In this document: one piece after another, positions 54,505 through 64,000 of the stretch
Layout of the letters: every line of letters starts with the position of its first letter
Numbering within the stretch: the first letter of the stretch is position 1
NCBI RefSeq assembly: GCF_000430995.1
Contig: NZ_HF952018.1
Span: forward strand, 89,070-153,069
DNA length: 64,000 bases
Direction of reading: 5' to 3'
Source of the DNA: Thermobrachium celere DSM 8682
GTDB lineage: Bacteria > Bacillota > Clostridia > Clostridiales > Caloramatoraceae
The notes under the pieces: model-generated
The model's database searches: none
Seen by the model: only the letters and a program-made list of their open reading frames with translations
What the model was told of the DNA's origin: nothing
Made by a program: the position numbers and the translations under genes

Positions 54505-55656
54505 ATGTTAAAGGTAATGACTATATTTGGAACAAGACCAGAGGCAATAAAAATGGCACCACTTGTTAAAGAACTAGAGAAAAGAGAAAATATTGAATCA
54601 ATTGTTTGTGTAACAGCACAGCACAGACAGATGCTAGATCAAGTTTTAGAGCTTTTTGAAATCACTCCTGATTATGATTTAAATATAATGAAGGAGAGGC
54701 AAAGTTTAACATCAATTACAACAGGTGTACTTGAGGGATTAGATGAACTATTTAAGACAGTAAAGCCTGATATAGTTTTAGTACATGGAGATACAACTAC
54801 TACTTTTGCAGGAAGCCTTGCAGCATTCTATAACAAGATTAAAATTGGACATGTTGAAGCTGGACTTAGAACCTTTGATAAGTATTTTCCTTTCCCAGAG
54901 GAAATTAATAGAAAGCTAACTGGTGCTTTAGCAGACTTACATTTTGCACCAACTCCAAGATCAAAACAAAATTTATTAAATGAAGGAGTAAAAGAAGAGG
55001 ATATATTTATAACAGGTAACACAGTAATAGATGCATTAGAGGAAACTGTATGTGAAGACTATGTATTTGAAAATGAAGTATTAAACAACATAGATTTTAA
55101 AAATAGAAAAGTTATTATGGTTACTGCTCATAGAAGAGAAAATTGGGGTGAACCTTTAGAAAACATATGCAGAGCTTTTAAAAGGCTTGTAGAGACATAT
55201 AAAGATGTTGAAATTGTATATTTAGTACATTTAAACCCAGTCGTAAGAGAGACAGTATACAGCATTTTAGATGGTGTTGAGAGGGTACATTTACTTCCTC
55301 CACTTGATACAAAGGAAACACATAATTTAATGAATAGATGTTATATGGTTATGACAGACTCAGGAGGACTTCAGGAAGAGGCACCACACCTTGGAAAACC
55401 AGTTTTAGTTTTAAGGGATGTAACTGAACGTCCAGAGGCTGTTGAAGCAGGAACTGTTAAGGTTATAGGTACAGATGAAGAAAAAGTATTTAATGAAGCA
55501 GCTTTATTAATTGAAGATAGTTCTGCATATAAGAATATGGCAAATGCAGTTAATCCATATGGAGATGGTCATGCTTCAAGAAGAATAGTAGATGCAATAC
55601 TTTATTATTTTGGATTAAAAGAAGATAGACCAGATGAGTTTATAATACACAAATAG
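54505..55656 (+). CDS. wecB: UDP-N-acetylglucosamine 2-epimerase (non-hydrolysing)
   Basis: 383 residues. It interconverts UDP-GlcNAc and UDP-ManNAc. GTRPEAIKMAPL at the N-terminus, HGDTTTTFAGSLAAF, HVEAGLRTFD, TAHRRENWGEP and the late MTDSGGLQEEAPHLGKPVLVLRD are typical. AGAGGTG precedes the ATG; it is 4 bases after the transferase gene, whose product would start a ManNAc-containing linkage unit. Confidence 0.95.
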   Translation: MLKVMTIFGTRPEAIKMAPLVKELEKRENIESIVCVTAQHRQMLDQVLELFEITPDYDLNIMKERQSLTSITTGVLEGLDELFKTVKPDIVLVHGDTTTTFAGSLAAFYNKIKIGHVEAGLRTFDKYFPFPEEINRKLTGALADLHFAPTPRSKQNLLNEGVKEEDIFITGNTVIDALEETVCEDYVFENEVLNNIDFKNRKVIMVTAHRRENWGEPLENICRAFKRLVETYKDVEIVYLVHLNPVVRETVYSILDGVERVHLLPPLDTKETHNLMNRCYMVMTDSGGLQEEAPHLGKPVLVLRDVTERPEAVEAGTVKVIGTDEEKVFNEAALLIEDSSAYKNMANAVNPYGDGHASRRIVDAILYYFGLKEDRPDEFIIHK

Positions 55657-55682
55657 TTAATTATTTAGCAAATATATACAAT

Positions 55683-55740
55683 ACCCCTATTAATGTGCTA
55701 TAATATTTCAAGAATATTTGCACAAATAGGGGGTTTTTTT
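55683..55740 (+). promoter_or_regulatory. Nested dyad spanning wecB terminator, thiolase promoter and ribosome binding site
   Basis: Three nested inverted repeats centre near 55709: CCCCTATT (55684-55691) with AATAGGGG (55725-55732), TGTGC (55694-55698) with GCACA (55720-55724), and AATATT (55702-55707) with AATATT (55713-55718). TTTTTTT follows at 55734-55740, so read-through RNA from wecB would form a terminator. Inside lies TGCTATAAT, an extended -10 (55696-55704). The right arm holds AGGGGG, the ribosome binding site of the next gene. Confidence 0.65.
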
Positions 55741-56928
55741 ATGAGAGAGGTTTATATAGTTGGAGCCTGTAGAACACCTATAGGAAGTTTTTTAGGCAGC
55801 TTGAAGGATTTAGATGCAACAAAGTTAGGTAGTATAGTGGTTAAAGAGGCAATAAGAAGAGCAAATATTAATAAAGATGACATAAGTGAAGTTATAATGG
55901 GTAATGTACTACAAGCAGGGTTAGGTCAAAATCCTGCAAGGCAATCTGCGATATATGCAGGTTTAAATATTGAAATACCTTCAATGACAATAAATAAAGT
56001 TTGTGGTTCAGGACTTAGAGCAGTAAGTTTAGCAGCACAGACAATTATGACAGGGGATAATGAAGTTGTTGTTGCAGGTGGTATGGAAAGCATGTCAAAT
56101 GCACCATATCTTGTGAAAGGATTAAGACAGGGATTGAAAATGGGAAGTCAAGAGTTAATAGATTCAATGATTTTTGATGGCTTAACTGATATCTACAATG
56201 GATATCATATGGGTATTACAGCAGAGAATTTAGTAGAAATGTATGGTATAACAAGAGAAGAGCAGGATAGATTTGCAGAGGAGTCACAAAGAAGGGCAGC
56301 AAAAGCAAGAAGAGAAGGAAAGTTTAAAGATGAAATAGTGGAGGTTGAAATACCTCAGAAAAAAGGAGATCCAATTATATTTAGTGAAGATGAGTATATA
56401 AAGGAAGATACTACTTATGAGAAGTTAAGTAAACTTAAGCCAGCCTTTAAAAAGGATGGAACAGTTACAGCAGGAAATTCATCAGGTATTAATGATGGAG
56501 CTGCGGCTTTAGTACTTGCAAGTTATGAATACGTTAAAAAGAACAATTTAAAACCTATAGCAAGGATAGTCTCCTATGCTTCAAGTGGTGTAGATCCTAA
56601 AATTATGGGTATAGGTCCAGTTCCTGCTACAAAACTTGCTTTAAAGAAGGCTGGTCTTAATATAGAGGATATTGATTTAGTTGAAGCAAATGAGGCCTTT
56701 GCTGCACAGGCTCTATCAGTACTTAAGGAATTAAAATTTGATCCAGCAATAGTTAATGTAAATGGAGGAGCTATTGCATTAGGTCATCCAATAGGTGCAT
56801 CAGGGGCTAGAATATTAGTAACGCTTTTATATGAAATGGTTAGGAGAAAATCAAAGTATGGTCTTGCAACACTATGCATAGGTGGTGGAATGGGAACAGC
56901 ATTAATTGTAGAAAACTGCGAGATTTAG
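55741..56928 (+). CDS. thlA: Acetyl-CoA C-acetyltransferase (thiolase)
   Basis: 395 residues. It condenses two acetyl-CoA to acetoacetyl-CoA or runs in reverse. The acyl-enzyme Cys88 is in [20 protein letters not shown] holds the catalytic His and CIGGGMGTA the second Cys. The start is ATG 55741, 7 bases after AGGGGG. It stands alone, not with crt/hbd/bcd. It would also serve lysine fermentation, since Kce and the CoA-transferase step produce acetoacetate or acetoacetyl-CoA. Confidence 0.95.
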   Translation: MREVYIVGACRTPIGSFLGSLKDLDATKLGSIVVKEAIRRANINKDDISEVIMGNVLQAGLGQNPARQSAIYAGLNIEIPSMTINKVCGSGLRAVSLAAQTIMTGDNEVVVAGGMESMSNAPYLVKGLRQGLKMGSQELIDSMIFDGLTDIYNGYHMGITAENLVEMYGITREEQDRFAEESQRRAAKARREGKFKDEIVEVEIPQKKGDPIIFSEDEYIKEDTTYEKLSKLKPAFKKDGTVTAGNSSGINDGAAALVLASYEYVKKNNLKPIARIVSYASSGVDPKIMGIGPVPATKLALKKAGLNIEDIDLVEANEAFAAQALSVLKELKFDPAIVNVNGGAIALGHPIGASGARILVTLLYEMVRRKSKYGLATLCIGGGMGTALIVENCEI

Positions 56929-57002
56929 AGAATAAATAAGAAAAAATAGGGTTAAATTGGGCTGTATAGTCTAATTTAACTCTATATAATTTAAAAAAAA
57001 CA

Positions 57003-57030
57003 TTGAATTTTATTTTTTAAGTGATAAAAT
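57003..57030 (+). promoter_or_regulatory. Promoter of the structured RNA unit
   Basis: TTGAAT (57003-57008), 16 bases, TAAAAT (57025-57030) with TGA before it (extended -10). Transcription would begin near 57037, just ahead of the first stem. Confidence 0.55.
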
Positions 57031-57036
57031 AAATTT

Positions 57037-57155
57037 CGTTAAGGTCATCTGACAGCCAAGCTTGGAGGTCGGGTGGTCTTGAAAAAAGAGGCAGACATTT
57101 ACTTATCAAGGGTAAGTGTAGGCCGGTACCAAAATGATTGGTACCGGCCTTTTTG
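57037..57155 (+). ncRNA. Unidentified structured RNA, riboswitch-like or small RNA
   Basis: About 119 bases that can fold into three hairpins. Stem 1 pairs 57043-57053 with 57068-57078 (11 pairs, several G-U) and encloses CCAAGCTTGG (57056-57065). Stem 2 pairs CATTTAC (57096-57102) with GTAAGTG (57112-57118), extended by GGC (57090-57092) with GCC (57122-57124). Stem 3 is the terminator. The GGC-GCC pairing competes with the terminator stem, as in riboswitches. It does not match cobalamin, TPP, SAM, purine, glycine or c-di-GMP cores known to me. No protein is encoded. Confidence 0.6.
57121..57155 (+). terminator. Terminator of the structured RNA unit
   Basis: A perfect 10-bp stem GGCCGGTACC/GGTACCGGCC (57121-57130 with 57140-57149), 9-base loop, then TTTTT. 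Much more GC-rich than its surroundings. Confidence 0.92.
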
Positions 57156-57202
57156 TTTTAGTTTTCTGACAAATTTAAAAATTTAAAAATTGTACAGTTT
57201 GA

Positions 57203-57288
57203 TTGACAGCCTAAGGCGATGAGATTATGATATATTTGAATATTATGATATTACGATATTTTGACTTTATGTATTAAAAAGATAAAAC
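57203..57288 (+). promoter_or_regulatory. Tandem promoters of the atp operon
   Basis: P1: TTGACA (57203-57208), 17 bases, TATGAT (57226-57231). P2: TTGACT (57261-57266), 16 bases, TAAAAC (57283-57288). Both lie downstream of the structured RNA terminator, so the operon need not depend on read-through. Confidence 0.6.
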
Positions 57289-57327
57289 TTTAGAAACTAA
57301 GATAAAAGACCTTTTTGGTGGTGCCCT

Positions 57328-57699
57328 ATGGTTGATGAATTTATTTTTAGCTTCATTTTAATAAAACTTAAATTTTCTTTTTATATATTTTTATTATTTA
57401 TAATTTTATTATTTGTTTTAGGAAATAAAATGTTTTTATCTTATACCTTAGGATATTTAATAGGAGTTGCCAATTTCATTGTTCTATCATTATCAACAAA
57501 CTATATCATAAAAAAAGAAATTAAATACCCTAAGTTAACACAATTTCTATTTTTTACATTAAGAATTATTGTAGTTTCTTTGATTCTTGCAGAGGCAGTA
57601 TCAAAGGGACATAATGTTTTTACTTTGTTTTTAGGTTTTATGGTATTAAATATATCTATAAAGTTAAGTGCTTATTTAGAGTGTAGAAGGGAGGGATAG
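57328..57699 (+). CDS. atpI: ATP synthase I-like protein
   Basis: 123 residues with four membrane helices and a basic middle loop. AtpI helps assemble the c-ring. The sequence is poorly conserved, and the call rests on size, topology and its position as first gene of the operon. The ribosome binding site is weak (GGTGGTG), which fits low expression. It is 1 base from atpB. Confidence 0.8.
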   Translation: MVDEFIFSFILIKLKFSFYIFLLFIILLFVLGNKMFLSYTLGYLIGVANFIVLSLSTNYIIKKEIKYPKLTQFLFFTLRIIVVSLILAEAVSKGHNVFTLFLGFMVLNISIKLSAYLECRREG

Positions 57700-57700
57700 C

Positions 57701-58672
<972 letters not shown>

Positions 58673-58674
<2 letters not shown>

Positions 58675-58706
58675 ACTTAAGTGCTCTGCACTTAAGTTTT
58701 ATTTTA
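58673..58706 (+). terminator. Hairpin between atpE and atpF
   Basis: A perfect 12-bp stem pairs 58673-58684 with 58688-58699 (loop TCT), then TATTTT. It overlaps the atpE stop codon. It is probably a partial terminator or mRNA stabiliser, as the operon continues. Confidence 0.65.
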
Positions 58707-58742
58707 AAACAGGTCCTTGGCTTATAGCTTGGAGGTGAAGGT

Positions 58743-59222
58743 ATGGAGATTAACTTATGGACAGTTGTGATAACAATATTTAATGTTGTTATTTTATATA
58801 TATTTTTAAAGAAAAAACTGTTTATTCCAGTTACAACATTTATGGAGAATAGAACAAATACAATTGAAAATAATATAAAGTCTTCAATAAATAAAAAGAA
58901 GGAAGCAGAGGAACTTAAAAAAGAGTATGAAAACAAATTAAAGGAATTAAATGAACAAGGTAAAAGAATAGTTGAAGAGTATAAAAATAAAGCATTAAAT
59001 ATTCATGATGAAATAATAGCACAGGCAAAAAAGGAAGCCGATTTTATAAGACAAAAAGCAAGAGAAGATGCAGAACTTGAAATGGAAAGAGCTCAGGATG
59101 AAATTAAAAAGCAGATTGTTTCATTAGCACTTTTAGTGGCAGCAAAGGCAATAGAAAGGGAACTTGATGAGGAAAAACATCATGCACTAATAAAGGAATT
59201 TATAAATAGGGTAGGTGCATAA
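58743..59222 (+). CDS. atpF: ATP synthase subunit b
   Basis: 159 residues. One N-terminal membrane helix (about 6-22) is followed by a long charged coiled coil (Lys/Glu-rich, about 35-130). It forms the peripheral stalk together with delta. GGAGGTG precedes the ATG. Confidence 0.94.
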   Translation: MEINLWTVVITIFNVVILYIFLKKKLFIPVTTFMENRTNTIENNIKSSINKKKEAEELKKEYENKLKELNEQGKRIVEEYKNKALNIHDEIIAQAKKEADFIRQKAREDAELEMERAQDEIKKQIVSLALLVAAKAIERELDEEKHHALIKEFINRVGA

Positions 59223-59223
59223 T

Positions 59224-59775
59224 ATGCATGAATTAGTGGCAGCAAAGTATGCTGAGGCTCTTTTGGAGGAGTCAATTAATACAGGGAACCTTAAGGAGTG
59301 TGTTGATGATCTTGATAAGTTCTGCAAACTTCTTAATGATAACAAAGAATTTTATGATTTCTTAGTACATCCAGAAATTAAGGATGATGAGAAGATAAAT
59401 GTAATAAATAATTCATTAAGAGGAAAAACTCCAGAGGAACTTATAAAGACTATTATTCTTCTTATAACACATGATAGAATTGAAGACATATTTTTAGTCA
59501 ATGAAGAGTTAAAATCGAGATATTATGAACACATTGGTGTTAAATTTGCTCAAGTTAAGACGGCAGTTGAGCTTACTGATGAGGAAATAGAGCTTTTAAA
59601 GAATAAGTTGAAAGATAAATACAACTGTGAAGTGATTATTGAAAATATAGTGGATAAATCGATAATAGGTGGAGTATATTTAAAGGTTTCAGATGAAACA
59701 ATTGATGAAACAATTAAGGGGAGACTTGAAAGGATTAAAAGACAACTTTTAAAGAAGGATGAGGTGATAATATGA
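59224..59775 (+). CDS. atpH: ATP synthase subunit delta
   Basis: 183 residues. It ties the peripheral stalk to the F1 head. Typical are [13 protein letters not shown] at the N-terminus and the C-terminal [19 protein letters not shown] segment. ATG 59224 lies 1 base after the atpF stop, with GGTAGGTG upstream; the in-frame GTG 59215 is rejected. It overlaps atpA by 4 bases. Confidence 0.94.
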   Translation: MHELVAAKYAEALLEESINTGNLKECVDDLDKFCKLLNDNKEFYDFLVHPEIKDDEKINVINNSLRGKTPEELIKTIILLITHDRIEDIFLVNEELKSRYYEHIGVKFAQVKTAVELTDEEIELLKNKLKDKYNCEVIIENIVDKSIIGGVYLKVSDETIDETIKGRLERIKRQLLKKDEVII

Positions 59776-61277
59776 GTATAAGACCGGATGAAATAACAAG
59801 GATATTAAAAAGGCAACTTGAGGAGTATGAAAATAAATTTGAGATAGAGGATACTGGAACAATAGTTCAAATAGGTGATGATATAGCAAGAATATATGGA
59901 CTTAATAACTGTATGGCTGGTGAACTATTAGAGTTTCCAAATGGTGTATATGGTATGGCATTAAACCTTGAGGAGTCAAATGTTGGTGCTGTTTTATTTG
60001 GTAGTCAGCAGGGAATAAAGGAAGGAGATGTTGTAAAAAGAACAGGAAGAGTAGTTGAGGTGCCTGTGGGTGAAGCATTAATAGGTAGAGTAGTTAATGC
60101 TTTGGGAGAGCCAATTGATGGGAAAGGACCAATTAAAACAAATAAAACAAGACCAGTTGAGGTTGTTGCTCCAGGAGTTATATATAGAAAGTCAGTTAAA
60201 GAGCCAATGCAAACAGGTATTAAAGCTATAGATTCAATGGTTCCAATAGGAAAAGGACAAAGAGAGCTTATAATTGGAGACAGACAAACAGGAAAAACCG
60301 CAATTGCAATAGATGCAATAATTAATCAAAAAGGTAAAAATGTTATATGTATATATGTTGCAATAGGACAAAAACAATCAACAGTTGCTCATATTGTAAA
60401 TACCCTACAACAATTTGGTGCAATGGATTATACAATAGTTGTATCTGCCTCAGCTTCAGATACAGCACCACTTCAATTCTTAGCCCCATATGCAGGTTGT
60501 GCTATGGGAGAAGAGTTTATGTACAATGGAAGAGATGTTTTGATTGTATATGATGACCTATCAAAACATGCTGTGGCATATAGAACTATGTCACTACTTT
60601 TAAGAAGACCACCAGGACGTGAAGCATATCCTGGAGATGTGTTTTATTTACATTCAAGGCTTCTTGAAAGAGCAGCTAAGCTTTCAGATGAATTAGGTGG
60701 AGGTTCAATGACTGCACTACCTATAATTGAAACACTTGCAGGTGATGTAACTGCTTATATACCAACAAATGTAATATCCATTACAGATGGACAGATATTC
60801 CTTGAGGCAGATCTATTCTTTTCAGGGGTGAGACCAGCTATAAATCCTGGTATTTCTGTATCACGTGTTGGAGGTTCTGCACAAATTAAAGCTATGAAGC
60901 AGGTTGCAGGAATGCTGAGAATAGAACTTGCTCAATATAGAGAACTTGCCGCCTTTGCACAGTTTGGTTCTGATCTTGATAAAGAGTCAAGAGCTAGAAT
61001 TGAAAAGGGACAAAGACTAGTTGAAATTTTAAAGCAGGATCAGTATTCTCCTATGCCTGTAGAGGAACAAATAGCTATTCTATATGCAGCTATAAATAAT
61101 TACTTAAATGATATACCTGTTGAAGAAGTTAGAAGATTTGAAAAGGAATATTTAGAGTTTATGAGGACTCATAAAAGAGAAGTATTAAGTGCCATAGTTG
61201 ATAAGAAGGAGTTAACAGATGAAATCAAAAAGATGCTAGATGATGCTATCAATGAGTTTAAGGGTACATTTAAATAA
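59772..61277 (+). CDS. atpA: ATP synthase subunit alpha
   Basis: 501 residues. The non-catalytic nucleotide-binding subunit of F1. The P-loop GDRQTGKT lies near residue 169, and the signature [17 protein letters not shown] later on. The C-terminal helical domain is complete. The ATG overlaps the atpH stop; GAGGTG lies upstream. Confidence 0.97.
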   Translation: MSIRPDEITRILKRQLEEYENKFEIEDTGTIVQIGDDIARIYGLNNCMAGELLEFPNGVYGMALNLEESNVGAVLFGSQQGIKEGDVVKRTGRVVEVPVGEALIGRVVNALGEPIDGKGPIKTNKTRPVEVVAPGVIYRKSVKEPMQTGIKAIDSMVPIGKGQRELIIGDRQTGKTAIAIDAIINQKGKNVICIYVAIGQKQSTVAHIVNTLQQFGAMDYTIVVSASASDTAPLQFLAPYAGCAMGEEFMYNGRDVLIVYDDLSKHAVAYRTMSLLLRRPPGREAYPGDVFYLHSRLLERAAKLSDELGGGSMTALPIIETLAGDVTAYIPTNVISITDGQIFLEADLFFSGVRPAINPGISVSRVGGSAQIKAMKQVAGMLRIELAQYRELAAFAQFGSDLDKESRARIEKGQRLVEILKQDQYSPMPVEEQIAILYAAINNYLNDIPVEEVRRFEKEYLEFMRTHKREVLSAIVDKKELTDEIKKMLDDAINEFKGTFK

Positions 61278-61300
61278 TATACCCTTCTGGAGGTGTTTAT

Positions 61301-63551
<2,251 letters not shown>

Positions 63552-63562
63552 GAGGTGATGTT

Positions 63563-63973
63563 ATGGCTAAATTTAGCCTAGAGATAGTTACACCTGATAG
63601 AAAGTTTTTTAAAGGTGAAGTTGAATCTTTAACAGTAACCAGTTTAGTAGGTAAAATGCAGTTTTTAGCAAATCATACTCCATATGTTGCTGCATTGTTA
63701 CCTGACGTTATAAAAATAAAACAAGATGGATTTAATAAATATGCCGTTATAGCAGGTGGGTTTATTGAATTTATAGATAATAAAGCTATAATAATGGCTG
63801 ATGCAGCAGAATGGCCAGAGGAAATTGATAGAGAAAGAGCAGAAGAGGAATTGGATAGGGCAAAGAAAAGGCTTGAAGCAAAGGGTGAGAACATAGATTA
63901 TATTAAGGCAAAACTAAAATTAATGAAGGCGACAGCTAGATTAAAGGCAAGTGAGATTGTAAACAAAAAATAG
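63563..63973 (+). CDS. atpC: ATP synthase subunit epsilon
   Basis: 136 residues. The N-terminal beta-sandwich (FSLEIVTPDRKFFKGEVESL, MQFLANHTPYVAALLPD) is followed by two C-terminal helices that can inhibit ATP hydrolysis. AGAGGTG precedes the ATG. It closes the atp operon; only 27 bases remain in the window, too few to see a terminator. Confidence 0.95.
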   Translation: MAKFSLEIVTPDRKFFKGEVESLTVTSLVGKMQFLANHTPYVAALLPDVIKIKQDGFNKYAVIAGGFIEFIDNKAIIMADAAEWPEEIDRERAEEELDRAKKRLEAKGENIDYIKAKLKLMKATARLKASEIVNKK

Positions 63974-64000
63974 CATAATTGTATAAAACCACTTTTTCAT

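Overview
The window is AT-rich DNA from a Gram-positive, low-GC bacterium of the class Clostridia. The signs are strong AGGAGG-type ribosome binding sites, SPOCS-domain spore proteins with sporulation-type promoters, an anaerobic (cobalt-early) cobalamin pathway, a clostridial thiolase and an I-B-E-F-H-A-G-D-C ATP synthase operon. A strict anaerobe is likely. The genus cannot be fixed from this sequence alone. No tRNA, rRNA or CRISPR array was seen.

Layout. 1-0.9 kb: right part of an ISL3-type insertion sequence, cut by the window edge. 0.97-3.4 kb: a SLAP-domain protein and a secreted S41 protease. 3.4-4.6 kb (minus): kce-kal, two enzymes of lysine fermentation. 4.8-8.3 kb: a zinc-ribbon protein, a small transaldolase and two class II fructose bisphosphatase (GlpX) paralogues whose promoters share a nearly identical upstream element. 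8.5-11 kb: rho, rpmE, tdk and a DUF3006 protein. 11.1-15.9 kb: a phosphate-starvation block (alkaline phosphatase, pstS, pstC, pstA) that lacks pstB and phoU. 16-17.6 kb: two convergent SPOCS-domain genes. 17.7-20.7 kb: a molybdopterin oxidoreductase and a ReAV-type asparaginase.

20.7-44.3 kb: one long, tightly overlapping run for cobalamin synthesis behind a cobalamin riboswitch with two tandem terminators. Lower-ligand and loop assembly genes come first (cobT, cobU, cobS, cobC), then cobalt uptake (cbiMNQ), amidation and aminopropanol-arm genes (cbiP, cbiB, cobD, pduX, cbiA), cobalt insertion and corrin ring genes (cbiX, C, D, E, T, L, F, G, H, J), and finally tetrapyrrole supply from glutamyl-tRNA (hemA, precorrin-2 dehydrogenase, hemC, cobA-hemD fusion, hemB, hemL). 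Only a corrinoid adenosyltransferase and the transporter ATPase CbiO are absent from an otherwise complete set.

44.4-56.9 kb: housekeeping genes, with DUF1385, prmC, a split chromate-type transporter, prfA, two membrane proteins of unknown function, a ZIP transporter, ywlC, ywlE, rpiB, upp, comEB, a wecA/tagO-type transferase, wecB and thiolase. 57-64 kb: a short structured RNA unit with its own promoter and terminator, then tandem promoters and the complete ATP synthase operon.

The most interesting items are the unidentified structured RNA before the atp operon, the nested dyad that overlaps terminator, promoter and ribosome binding site in front of the thiolase gene, the shared glpX promoter element, and two importers that both lack a local ATPase.
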